From the NCBI RefSeq assembly GCF_024648825.1, contig NZ_JANBBE010000011.1:124001-188000 (forward strand): a stretch of DNA of 64,000 nucleotides, written 5' to 3'. Position numbers and translations under genes: made by a program. The stretch's first letter is position 1. Every line of letters begins with the position of its first letter. The notes beneath the pieces are model-generated. The model did no database searches. It was not told the origin of the DNA and saw nothing but the letters and a program-made list of their open reading frames with translations. This DNA is from Lentzea californiensis. GTDB lineage: Bacteria; Actinomycetota; Actinomycetes; Mycobacteriales; Pseudonocardiaceae. Shown piece after piece: positions 36,418-44,322 of this stretch.

Positions 36418-37444
36418 CCGGCTCCCGCTGCGAGGCGAAGGCGAACTCCCGCACGCCCTCCTCGAACCCGACCCGCGCCTCGAAACCCAGCACGTCCAAC
36501 GCCTTCGCGGGTGACGCCACGACGTGCCGGACGTCGCCCGCCCGCGCCCCGCCCACGATCTCCGGGGTCGGTCCGTCGCACGCGCCGGCCAGCGCGAACG
36601 CGAGGTCACCGATCGTGCGCGGGGTGCCGGAGCAGACGTTCACGGCCTCGAAGCCAGGGCGCGGGGAGGCCAGCGCCAGCGCGTTGGCCCTGGCCACGTC
36701 GGTGACGTGCACGAAGTCGCGCCGCTGCCGCCCGTCCTCCATCACCCGCGGGGCGACGCCGTTCTGCAGCGCGGATCGGAAGATCGACGCGACCCCGGCG
36801 TACGGGGTGTCGCGCGGCATCCGCGGGCCGTAGACGTTGTGGTAGCGCAAGGCCCACACGCTGCCGCCGGTCTGCCGGGCCCACGCCAGCGCGAGGTGCT
36901 CCTGCGCCAGCTTGGTCGCCGCGTAGGTGCTGCGCGGCTCCAGCGGGGCGTCCTCGGGCACCAGTTCGGACACCACGAAGTCACCGCAGAAGCAGCGCGG
37001 CTCGTACATACCGGCGGCCACGTCCTCGGCAGTCCGTTCAGCTCTCACGATCCCGTGCGAGAGGCACCGGTAGCGCCCCTCGCCGTAGACGACCATCGAC
37101 GAGGCCAGCACCAGCCGCGACACCCCGGCCCGGTGCATCTCGGCCAGCAGCACCGCCGTGCCCAGGTCGTTGTGGCGCGCGTAGGAAGGCGCGTCGAACG
37201 GATCCACGCCGTGCCCGACCATCGCCGCCTGGTGGCACACGGCGTCCACTGTGGACAGCAACGGCCCCAGTACGGCGGCGTCGGTCACGTCACCGACGAC
37301 CAGTTCGTGCTCCAGCGAAGGAACGGTGCCGTGAGCTTGGGGCAGCAACGCGTCGAGCACCACGCATTCATGGCCTTGGGCGGTCAGCTCGTCCGCGACG
37401 TGCGACCCGATGAACCCGGCCCCGCCAGTGATCAGTACTCGCAT
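36404..37444 (-). CDS. NAD-dependent sugar-nucleotide epimerase/dehydratase
   Basis: Extended SDR of 346 residues. ITGGAGFIGSHVADEL binds NAD, SSMVVYGEG supplies the catalytic Ser/Thr region, and STYAATKLAQE the Tyr-xxx-Lys pair. YHNVYGPRMPRDTPYAGVA is typical of UDP-glucose 4-epimerase-like enzymes. An insert MYEPRCFCGDF resembles the Cys-rich loop seen in dTDP-L-rhamnose 4-epimerases, which hints at that activity. Likely supplies an activated sugar for the neighbouring transferases. Confidence 0.87.
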   Translation of the reverse strand: MRVLITGGAGFIGSHVADELTAQGHECVVLDALLPQAHGTVPSLEHELVVGDVTDAAVLGPLLSTVDAVCHQAAMVGHGVDPFDAPSYARHNDLGTAVLLAEMHRAGVSRLVLASSMVVYGEGRYRCLSHGIVRAERTAEDVAAGMYEPRCFCGDFVVSELVPEDAPLEPRSTYAATKLAQEHLALAWARQTGGSVWALRYHNVYGPRMPRDTPYAGVASIFRSALQNGVAPRVMEDGRQRRDFVHVTDVARANALALASPRPGFEAVNVCSGTPRTIGDLAFALAGACDGPTPEIVGGARAGDVRHVVASPAKALDVLGFEARVGFEEGVREFAFASQREPVTSS

Positions 37445-37485
37445 GGACCGACCGTAGGACCGGATCGCCGGACGGCCCCATCACG

Positions 37486-38811
37486 TCATGACTTCGTAAG
37501 AGCCGGCAGCTCCACCACGAACCGCGCACCACGCGGGAAGCGGTCCTCGACCCACACGCGGCCGTGGTGGCGCTGCACGTGCTCACGAACCAGTGCGAGC
37601 CCGAGCCCGCTGCCGGAGTCGTCGCCCCGGCTGCCGGGCCTGCCCCGCGCGAACCGCTCGAAGATCTGCTCCCGCAACGCTTCCGGCACACCCGGCCCGT
37701 CGTCCTCGACCTCGACGCGTGCCCTGTCGCCCGTCCTGCTCACCGCCACGAAGATCGCGCCGCCCGCATGGCGTTCGGCGTTCTCCACGAGATTGGCCAG
37801 CACCCGGTCCAGCCGCCGCCGGTCGCCGAGCACCCGCACCGGGCCCGCCTCGACCGGCACCGCGTTCCAGCGGGTCGCGATCACGTTGCGCACCAATGCG
37901 CTCAGGTCGAGCTCCTCCGGCTCGTAGTCGTCGGTCTGGTCGGCGCGCGAGATCTCCAGCAGGTCCACGACCATCCGCGCGAACCTGTCGACCTCCGACG
38001 TCAGCAGCTCCAGCGCGGTCCCGGCGGTGCCCGGCAGGTGCTCCCCACGCCGGCGCAGCACCGCGCCCGCGTTCACCATCGTCGTCAGCGGCGACCGCAG
38101 CTCGTGCGAGACGTCCGAGGCGAACCGCGCGTCCCGCAGCGCCCTCTGCTCCAGCGCGTGCGCCGTCGAGTTGAACTTCGCCGCCAGCGCCGCGAGGTCG
38201 GGGTCGTCCTGGTCGGGCAGCCGGGCGTGCAGGTCACCGCCGGCGATCCGGCCCGCCGCGGAGTTCAGCTCCGCCAGCGGTCTCAGCGCCCGTTTCGACG
38301 CCCACGAACCCAGTGCCGCCCCGAGCAGCGCCGAGGCGATCGTGCCGGCGACCAGCACCGCGCTCAGGAACGCGAACGTCCGGTTCAGGTGCTGCAACCC
38401 GAACAGCTCGACGTAGACCGCGTCGCCCGCCACCGGCCGCGCGACGGCGAGCATCGGCAGGCCGTCCACGGTGATCCGCTGCGTGCCCGGCGGGTGCTCC
38501 ACCAGTCCGGCCGGCAGCTGGGACGGCTCGACCACGCGGCCCGCCCGCACCAGGCCGTCGTGCCTCAGCACCAGGATCGAGGAGTCGGGCCCGGTCGTGA
38601 GGCCGGTCAGCAGTTCGCCGAGACCGGGCGAGGCCAGCGACCTCTCGACCAGCCGCACGTTGACCTCGGCCTGCCGCGTCGCGCTCGCCTCCCGCTGCCG
38701 CAGCATGTAGCCGGAGGCGAGGTTCCAGGTGGCGAACGCCAGCACGCTCGTGACGACCAGAAGGCCGAAGCCGAACGAGAGGGTGACCCGGCAGCGCAGC
38801 GTCAGTTTCAC
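37486..38811 (-). CDS. Sensor histidine kinase (HAMP, HisKA, HATPase)
   Basis: 441 residues. Two transmembrane helices (SFGFGLLVVTSVLAFATW and FLSAVLVAGTIASALLGAAL) bracket an external sensor of about 110 residues. A HAMP linker follows, then FASDVSHELRSPLTTMVNAG with the phospho-His, NLVENAERHA (N box), and DDGPGVP, GSGLGLALVREH (G boxes). GTG 38811 overlaps the response regulator stop (GTGA). The signal is unknown; the MtrB/CseC-like layout suggests envelope sensing. Confidence 0.93.
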   Translation of the reverse strand: MKLTLRCRVTLSFGFGLLVVTSVLAFATWNLASGYMLRQREASATRQAEVNVRLVERSLASPGLGELLTGLTTGPDSSILVLRHDGLVRAGRVVEPSQLPAGLVEHPPGTQRITVDGLPMLAVARPVAGDAVYVELFGLQHLNRTFAFLSAVLVAGTIASALLGAALGSWASKRALRPLAELNSAAGRIAGGDLHARLPDQDDPDLAALAAKFNSTAHALEQRALRDARFASDVSHELRSPLTTMVNAGAVLRRRGEHLPGTAGTALELLTSEVDRFARMVVDLLEISRADQTDDYEPEELDLSALVRNVIATRWNAVPVEAGPVRVLGDRRRLDRVLANLVENAERHAGGAIFVAVSRTGDRARVEVEDDGPGVPEALREQIFERFARGRPGSRGDDSGSGLGLALVREHVQRHHGRVWVEDRFPRGARFVVELPALTKS

Positions 38812-39479
38812 GAGCGGATCCGATAGCCGCTGCCGCGCACGGTGAGAAGCAGCTCCGGATCGTCCGGGTTCGCCTCGATCTTGCGGCGGAGGCGCCTTAT
38901 GTGCACATCGAGCAACCTGGTGTCGCCGAAGTAGTCGTATCCCCAGACCTTTTGCAGCAGCTGTTCCCTGGTGACGATTCGGCCGCCCGCACCAGCGAGT
39001 TCCAGCAACAGCCGGAATTCCGTCCTGGTGAGATGAACGCGTTCACCCGCCCGGTGCACCAGCCCTTCCTGCGGACGGATTTCCAGTGCCCCTATCCGAA
39101 CGAATTCGCGGCCCGGACCGCGCCGGCGCAACAACGCGCGGACGCGTGCGGCGAGAACGCTCGCCATCAACGGTTTCGTGACGTAGTCGTCCGCTCCCGC
39201 CTCCAGCCCGGCGATCACGTCACGGGCGTCGGTGCGCGCCGTCACCACGATGATCGGCAGGTCACCGCGTGTGCGGATGGTCCGCACGACCTCCAGGCCA
39301 TCGACGCCCGGCAGCGTGAGGTCGACCAGCACCACGTCGAACGATTCGGTCTCCAAACGGTGTAACGCCTCTTCGCCCGAACCCGTCTCGTCCACTGAGA
39401 AACCCTCATCGGACAAGGCGAGGCCCAAGGCCTGCTGGATTCGCTCGTCGTCTTCGACCAGCAGGACCCTTACGCACAC
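38808..39479 (-). CDS. OmpR-type response regulator (CseB/MtrA-like)
   Basis: 223 residues. Receiver domain with VLLVEDDERI acidic pair, phospho-Asp in VVLVDLTLPGVDG, IIVVTART and DYVTKPL. The winged helix shows LTRTEFRLLLELA and GDTRLLDVHIRRLRRKIE, the recognition pattern of MtrA/CseB-type regulators. GTG 39479 has GTGGAGT five bases upstream. That ribosome binding site lies inside the 3' arm of a 16-base-pair hairpin (39484-39530), which may control translation of the whole kinase-regulator operon. Confidence 0.93.
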   Translation of the reverse strand: MCVRVLLVEDDERIQQALGLALSDEGFSVDETGSGEEALHRLETESFDVVLVDLTLPGVDGLEVVRTIRTRGDLPIIVVTARTDARDVIAGLEAGADDYVTKPLMASVLAARVRALLRRRGPGREFVRIGALEIRPQEGLVHRAGERVHLTRTEFRLLLELAGAGGRIVTREQLLQKVWGYDYFGDTRLLDVHIRRLRRKIEANPDDPELLLTVRGSGYRIRS

Positions 39480-39483
39480 AACG

Positions 39484-39530
39484 ACTCCACTGTGTGAGAG
39501 CCGCGGCGACGGCGTCTCACACAGTGGAGT
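39484..39530 (-). promoter_or_regulatory. Long hairpin sequestering the response-regulator SD
   Basis: Perfect 16-base arms (ACTCCACTGTGTGAGA and complement) with a 15-base loop. On the minus-strand mRNA the 3' arm contains GTGGAGT, four bases before the GTG start, so the ribosome binding site would be paired. It could alternatively terminate the upstream GH64 transcript, though no T-tract follows. Confidence 0.6.
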
Positions 39531-39561
39531 GAAAGTCGATCAAACGCAAGAATACTTCGGT

Positions 39562-40728
39562 CTAGAATCCGGTCAGCGTGATTTTCGCCGAACGCGGGTT
39601 CGGTTCGTGAACAAGTGACTCGAACGCGCCGACGTCGTCGAACGCGAACCCGTAGGCCTTCCCGTCGACCATGTTCTGGTGCACGATCTTCGAGAAGTGG
39701 TTCGTGGTCGCGCGGGTGTAGAACTGGCTCGCGTCGTACGTCGGCTGGGTGTGGACGAAGCCGAACGTCGAGCGGTTGAGCCCGGCGCACAGCGAGCGCG
39801 AGATCGCGCCGACGTCGTTGTTCGGTGCCGCGAGCCGGCCGTCGCAGTTCAGGATGTCACGGGTGGACGGCTGCTGGAACGACGCGACCTGCTGGCCCGC
39901 CGTGTTGGTGAAGTTGAGTACCCCGCCGCTGACGCGGCCGGTGAACTTGCGGTTCGGCTCGTTCTGGTACGGCACGACGGTGAGCGGCGTGTTCTGGTAG
40001 GTCGACCAGGCGCTGCTGACGTAGTTCGCGAAGTACGAGCTGGAGAACAGGCCCGCGTCGAGGCCCTTGCTCGGGTTCAGCACGCGCAGCCGCGTGCCGT
40101 CGGAGCGGGTGTGGACGAGCCGCGCCCAGTCCCCGCCCAGCTGCTGGTGCTGGTCGAAGATGCGGTTGCGGCCGTTGGAGACGACCTGGCCGGTGCGCTT
40201 GGTCGCGCCCGCCTGGGACGTCGCCTCGACCGCGTGGGGAACCGAGAACATGTCCACCTGCGAGCTGTTCAGCCACAACCCGCCGCCGTTGTAGGTGAAC
40301 TCGCTCCAGTCGAACAGGATGTCGCGGTTCGGGTCCCCCGCGGCCCACGGCGCCGGTTGGACCAGGCCGTTCGGCACCAGGGAGAACTTCAGCTTGTCCC
40401 GGAAGGACATGTAGATCCGGCCGCCGGCGAGGTTGAGCGGGATCTGCACGGTCCGGCTGGCGCCGTTCCCGGGGCCGGGGATCGAGACGTCCGGTGCGGG
40501 GGTCGGGGGGTTCCCGCCTCCGGACCAGGCGGTGAACTGGCCGTTCGCGTTCACGTACCCGAGCCGGCCGCCCATCTCGCCGAACACGTACAGGTGGGTC
40601 GCGTCACCGCGGCCCGAGTTGTTCGTGACGGTGAGCGGGAGCAGGTTCGGTGGAGCCGCCTGAACGGGCGCGGACATCGTTGTCAGCCCAACTAGGGCCG
40701 ATGTCGCGAGCAGCAGGAGCTTGCGCAT
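39562..40728 (-). CDS. Secreted GH64 beta-1,3-glucanase
   Basis: 388 residues. Signal peptide KLLLLATSALVGLTTMSAPV, cleaved near VQAAPP. The catalytic module begins LPLTVTNNSGRGDATHLYVF and includes ILFDWSEFTYNGGGLWLNSS, QVDMFSVPH and GRNRIFDQHQQLGGDW, all typical of glycoside hydrolase family 64 (laminaripentaose-producing glucanase). There is no carbohydrate-binding module. It likely attacks fungal or plant beta-1,3-glucan. A perfect LacI-type palindrome lies 31 bases upstream of the ATG. Confidence 0.88.
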   Translation of the reverse strand: MRKLLLLATSALVGLTTMSAPVQAAPPNLLPLTVTNNSGRGDATHLYVFGEMGGRLGYVNANGQFTAWSGGGNPPTPAPDVSIPGPGNGASRTVQIPLNLAGGRIYMSFRDKLKFSLVPNGLVQPAPWAAGDPNRDILFDWSEFTYNGGGLWLNSSQVDMFSVPHAVEATSQAGATKRTGQVVSNGRNRIFDQHQQLGGDWARLVHTRSDGTRLRVLNPSKGLDAGLFSSSYFANYVSSAWSTYQNTPLTVVPYQNEPNRKFTGRVSGGVLNFTNTAGQQVASFQQPSTRDILNCDGRLAAPNNDVGAISRSLCAGLNRSTFGFVHTQPTYDASQFYTRATTNHFSKIVHQNMVDGKAYGFAFDDVGAFESLVHEPNPRSAKITLTGF

Positions 40729-40758
40729 CGACTATCTCCTCACTGAGACAGGGTTGCG

Positions 40759-40772
40759 TGAGAGCGCTCTCA
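40759..40772. promoter_or_regulatory. LacI-family operator-like palindrome
   Basis: TGAGAGCGCTCTCA is a perfect 14-base palindrome between the divergent GH64 and dehydrogenase genes. It closely matches the known CebR-type site (TGGGAGCGCTCCCA) used for sugar-responsive control of glucan-degrading genes in actinobacteria. No LacI gene lies in this window, so the regulator would act in trans. Confidence 0.7.
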
Positions 40773-40811
40773 TACCAGCGCGTCGCGGTTCATATGTCAA
40801 GAATGGTTCTC

Positions 40812-41783
40812 ATGCGCGCACTGACGGTGGATCTTGCACGAGCCGGGTCGCTGGCCTTGACCGAACTGCCCGACCCGGTGCCCGGACCGGAGGACCTGCT
40901 GGTCGAGGGGCTGGCGGTCGGCATCTGCGGAACGGACCGCGAGATCGTGCGCGGCGAGTTCGGCGTTGGCGGAACTCTCGTGATCGGACACGAGTCCCTG
41001 GGGCGTGTCGTGAGCGGTCCGGGGTTCGAGCCGGGCTCGCTGGTGGCCGGGGTGGTCCGCAGGCCCGACCCGGTGCCGTGCGTGGCGTGTGCGCACGGAG
41101 AGTTCGACATGTGCCGGAACGGGCAGTACACCGAGCGCGGCATCACCGGTCTCGACGGCTACGGCTCCACGTTGTGGACGGTACCTGCCGCCTATGCCGT
41201 CGGCGTCAGCTCTTCGACGGGCGTTCTGGTCGAGCCCGCCTCCGTCGTGGTCAAGGCGTGGGAGCGGCTGGACCGGCTGGCGCTGTACCCGTTCGAGAGC
41301 GTGCTGGTGACCGGCGCCGGGCCGATCGGGCTGCTGGCGGCGTTGATCGGGGTGCAGCGCGGGCTGGACATGCACGTGTTCGACCTGGCGGACTCCGGGC
41401 CGAAACCGGACCTCGTGGAGTCGCTGGGAGCCACCTACCACCGGACGTTGCCGGACTGCCCGGTGGTGATCGAGGCGACCGGTGCGCCGTCGCTGGTCGC
41501 ACGGCTGCTCGGGCGGGACCTGGTGTGCCTCACCGGCGTGCCGTCCGCCGAGGTGGTGCCCGCCGACATCGGGCAGATCAACCGGGACATGGTGCTGCGC
41601 AACGGGATCGTGTTCGGTACGGTCAACGCGAACCCGCGTCACTACCGGGAGGCCTCCGCCGTGCTGGACCGGGCGGACGACGCCTGGCTGTCGGCGATGA
41701 TCACCCGGCGGGTGCCGCTGGAGTCGTTCGCGGAGGCGTTCGAGCCGCGGCCCGGTGACGTGAAGGTGGTGCTGGAGCTGTGA
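40812..41783 (+). CDS. Zinc-type glucose/alcohol dehydrogenase
   Basis: About 323 residues, medium-chain dehydrogenase superfamily. ICGTDREIVRGEFG contains the catalytic zinc Cys, VIGHESLGRVV the conserved His/Glu, and CVACAHGEFDMCRNG the structural zinc Cys set. Cofactor motif VLVTGAGPIGLLAALI. It matches glucose 1-dehydrogenase-type enzymes best (MRALTVDL start, FGTVNANPRHYREA near the C-terminus). ATG 40812 is chosen from the family start; ATG 40794 is possible. It shares a divergent promoter region and a LacI-type palindrome with the glucanase gene. Confidence 0.85.
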   Translation: MRALTVDLARAGSLALTELPDPVPGPEDLLVEGLAVGICGTDREIVRGEFGVGGTLVIGHESLGRVVSGPGFEPGSLVAGVVRRPDPVPCVACAHGEFDMCRNGQYTERGITGLDGYGSTLWTVPAAYAVGVSSSTGVLVEPASVVVKAWERLDRLALYPFESVLVTGAGPIGLLAALIGVQRGLDMHVFDLADSGPKPDLVESLGATYHRTLPDCPVVIEATGAPSLVARLLGRDLVCLTGVPSAEVVPADIGQINRDMVLRNGIVFGTVNANPRHYREASAVLDRADDAWLSAMITRRVPLESFAEAFEPRPGDVKVVLEL

Positions 41784-41883
41784 TCGCGGCGAGCAGGAAC
41801 GTTCCGGCGATGAGGTAACCGACACCCTCGAGGCCGGACAACGCGATGCCGGCCCTACTCCGCTCATGCCCCAGCCCGGACGC

Positions 41884-42174
41884 TCACAGTCGGCCAGGAT
41901 CGTTCGGATGGGGCTGCACGGCGGTGACGTCGAACTTCATCCACGGGCTCAACGGGAGCGTGCCGAGCACGTGGGTGTGGAGGCCGGCCTCGTCCTCGGC
42001 CCGCCACAGGCCGATGCTGCGCAGTTCGCCGACCGGGCGCCACAGCCGGACGAGGTTGCCGCTCGTGGTGAGTTCCTTGGCCCGCACCGCTTCGGCCGCG
42101 CGACGCGACTCCACTTCGGACCGGGGCGTGCCGTCCGGGATCGTGGTGGTGATCTCGGCGATGAACTCTCTCAT
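41884..42174 (-). CDS. Muconolactone isomerase-like protein
   Basis: 96 residues. REFIAEITTTIPDGTPRSEV, ELTTSGNLVRLWRPVGELRS and PWMKFDVTAVQPHPNDPGRL match the muconolactone delta-isomerase fold (a ferredoxin-like barrel). In this context, without other beta-ketoadipate genes, it is probably a related isomerase or monooxygenase-like protein. Divergent from a LysR regulator that may control it. Just beyond its 3' end, 41784-41883 holds no supported gene. Confidence 0.8.
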   Translation of the reverse strand: MREFIAEITTTIPDGTPRSEVESRRAAEAVRAKELTTSGNLVRLWRPVGELRSIGLWRAEDEAGLHTHVLGTLPLSPWMKFDVTAVQPHPNDPGRL

Positions 42175-42245
42175 GACCTCATCGTGCGACCGGGGCGCGA
42201 CGGATGCCGCGACCGGCTTTCTCCTGCGTGGGAGCCTGAGCCTCC

Positions 42246-42251
42246 TAAGAT
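42246..42251 (+). promoter_or_regulatory. -10 element for possible leaderless LysR transcript
   Basis: TAAGAT ends seven bases before the in-frame GTG 42259, which begins the conserved ELRQLRYF sequence. No ribosome binding site is present. This supports 42259 as the true start if the mRNA is leaderless. Confidence 0.4.
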
Positions 42252-43176
42252 GCTGAGCGTGGAACTGCGTCAACTCCGGTACTTCCTCGCCGTCGCCGAG
42301 GAGCTGCACTTCGGGCGGGCGGCGGCCCGGCTGCTGATCGCGGGGCCATCGTTGTCGCAGCAGATCAAGGCGCTCGAACGGGACCTGGGCGTGCCGCTGT
42401 TCGCCCGTGACCGCCGCACCGTGGCGCTGACGTCCGCCGGTGCCGCGCTCGTCCCGGAGGTGCGGGCGCTGCTGGAACGGGCCGACGAGCTGCAACGGCA
42501 CGCGCGGCAGCTGTCCGGGTCGCGGCCGGTGCGCATCGGGTACGTGAACTGGCTGCCGCCGGACCTGACCGCCCGCACGGCCGGGGTCGCGCAGCTCTAC
42601 GTGGACGCGTGGGTCGTGCCGTCGCACCAGCAGGCGGCGCGGGTGGCGGACGGCAGCCTCGACCTGGCCGTGTGCTGGATCCGCAAGGCCGATGCCGCGC
42701 AGCTCGGGCTCAAGGCGCAGCTGCTCGGCGCCGACCGGCTCTACGCGGTGGCCGTGGGCACGGACACGAGCCCGGTCAGGGCGAAGGACATCGCGGTGCT
42801 GGTGGACGACGACGTGACGTCGTGGCAGTCCTGGAACGACTACGCCGAGGAGTTCGCCAGGGACACCGGCTGCCGCGTCCGGCGCATCCACAACGGCGCG
42901 ATCACCGGACCGGCGTTCTTCGACCACGTGCGGGTGTGCACGACGCCGGTGCTGAACTCGCCGAAGGGGCAGACCACGCCGTTGCCGCCGGACCTCGTGG
43001 CGCGGCCCGTCGTCGACCCCGAGGTGCTGTGGACCTGGTCGCTGGTGCGCCGGGAGGACGAGGAGCGCGCGGACGTCGTCGCCGCGGCCGACGCGATCGT
43101 GCGGAACGTGGGCGACCTCGGTCTGGACCGCGCCTGGCTGCCCTCCGGCGACCCCTACCGCGCACTGGGAGGCTGA
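42250..43176 (+). CDS. LysR-family transcriptional regulator
   Basis: 308 residues. The N-terminal winged helix is classic: ELRQLRYFLAVAEELHFGRA, SLSQQIKALERDLGVPLFAR and VALTSAGAALVPEVRALL. The effector-binding domain follows and is unremarkable. It is divergent from the muconolactone isomerase-like gene and upstream of a variant SDR and an NTF2-like gene; either neighbour may be its target. ATG 42250 is given as the outer limit, and GTG 42259 may be the real start. Confidence 0.9.
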   Translation: MLSVELRQLRYFLAVAEELHFGRAAARLLIAGPSLSQQIKALERDLGVPLFARDRRTVALTSAGAALVPEVRALLERADELQRHARQLSGSRPVRIGYVNWLPPDLTARTAGVAQLYVDAWVVPSHQQAARVADGSLDLAVCWIRKADAAQLGLKAQLLGADRLYAVAVGTDTSPVRAKDIAVLVDDDVTSWQSWNDYAEEFARDTGCRVRRIHNGAITGPAFFDHVRVCTTPVLNSPKGQTTPLPPDLVARPVVDPEVLWTWSLVRREDEERADVVAAADAIVRNVGDLGLDRAWLPSGDPYRALGG

Positions 43177-43283
43177 CCCTCTCACGAAGGAGGAAAGGCG
43201 TCGCAATTCCGTGAAATGAAGCTGGTTCGCGGGTGGTTGTGGCTATCAGATCCGCTACTCCTCCTTCGAAAGCGAGCAGGAAA

Positions 43284-43985
43284 ATGACCAGCAAGGTGGC
43301 AATCGTCACGGGAGCGTCGCAGGGAATTGGCGCGGCACTCGTTCCCGCTTATCGCAAGCTCGGCTATTCGGTTGTCGCGGTCTCGCGTTCCATCGAGAAC
43401 TCGGACGACCCCGAGGTGCTCGCCATTCGCGCCGACCTCTCGAAGTCCGGTGAGGGCGCACGGGTCGTGCGGGAGACGCTGGCGCGGTTCGGCCGGGTCG
43501 ACTCGCTCGTGAACAACGCCGGCATCTTCGTCGCCAAGCCGTTCACCGAGTACACCGACGAGGACTTCGCCGCCGTCACCGGCACCAATCTCGTCGGGTT
43601 CTTCGACATCACCCGCAGCGCCGTGAAGGCGATGGAGACGAACGGCGGCCACGTCGTGAACGTGTCCACCAGCCTCGTCGACCACGCGCTGTCGGCCGTG
43701 CCTTCGGCCCTCGCGTCGCTGACCAAGGGCGGTCTGAACGCCGTCACGAAGTCGCTGGCGATCGAGTACGCGGCGCGCGACATCCGCTTCAACACGGTCG
43801 CGCTCGGCATCATCAAGACGCCGATGCACGCCCCGGAGACCCACGAGGCGCTCGCCGGGTTGCACCCCGCCGGCCGGATCGGTGAGATCTCCGAGGTGGT
43901 CGACGCGATCACCTTCCTGGAACAGGCCGGGTTCGTCACGGGCGAGGTCCTGCACGTCGACGGCGGCCAGAGCGCGGGGCACTGA
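43284..43985 (+). CDS. SDR-family protein lacking the catalytic tyrosine
   Basis: 233 residues. Cofactor motif TGASQGIG and NNAG are intact. In the active-site region the expected Tyr-xxx-Lys reads ALASLTKGG, so the Lys is present but Tyr is replaced by Ala. The enzyme may therefore not be a normal dehydrogenase; related proteins with the same stretch occur in a distinct SDR subgroup. ATG 43284 has AGCAGG upstream. The next gene starts one base after its stop, so the two are likely coupled. Confidence 0.85.
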   Translation: MTSKVAIVTGASQGIGAALVPAYRKLGYSVVAVSRSIENSDDPEVLAIRADLSKSGEGARVVRETLARFGRVDSLVNNAGIFVAKPFTEYTDEDFAAVTGTNLVGFFDITRSAVKAMETNGGHVVNVSTSLVDHALSAVPSALASLTKGGLNAVTKSLAIEYAARDIRFNTVALGIIKTPMHAPETHEALAGLHPAGRIGEISEVVDAITFLEQAGFVTGEVLHVDGGQSAGH

Positions 43986-43986
43986 C

Positions 43987-44322
43987 ATGATCATCGAGAA
44001 CGTGATGGACCGGTGGAAGGCCGCCGTGGACGCGCACGACCCCGAGGGCGTGGCCGCGAACTTCACCGAGGACGCCATTTTCCAGGGCCTTCGCCCGTAC
44101 GGCGTGGGAAGAGCGGCGATCGCCGAGTACTACGATTCCCAGCCCATCGGGCTGAAAGCCGAGTACGAGGTTCTGGAAACGCGCCGGCTGGCCGATGACC
44201 TCGTTCTGGGTTATCTGAACGTCGATTTCTCGTTCACCGACCGGCCGACGCTCGACGTCCACCTCAGCGTGCTCGTGAAGGGAGACCTGATCGCGCATTA
44301 CCAGGTCTCCCGACTCCGCTAG
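43987..44322 (+). CDS. NTF2/SnoaL-like small protein
   Basis: 111 residues. MDRWKAAVDAHDPEGVAANF and EDAIFQGLRPYGVGRAAIAE are typical of the SnoaL-like/SgcJ alpha-beta barrel family, used as small isomerases, hydrolases or ligand carriers. Specific activity is not known. Follows the variant SDR by one base and converges on the GH65 gene with a four-base overlap. Confidence 0.78.
   Translation: MIIENVMDRWKAAVDAHDPEGVAANFTEDAIFQGLRPYGVGRAAIAEYYDSQPIGLKAEYEVLETRRLADDLVLGYLNVDFSFTDRPTLDVHLSVLVKGDLIAHYQVSRLR

Noticed and set aside
41784-41870. Minus-strand stretch reading IALSGLEGVGYLIAGTFLLA
   Set aside because: Looks like one membrane helix of a lost protein, but it has no start codon, no ribosome binding site and runs into the dehydrogenase gene; at most a relic.
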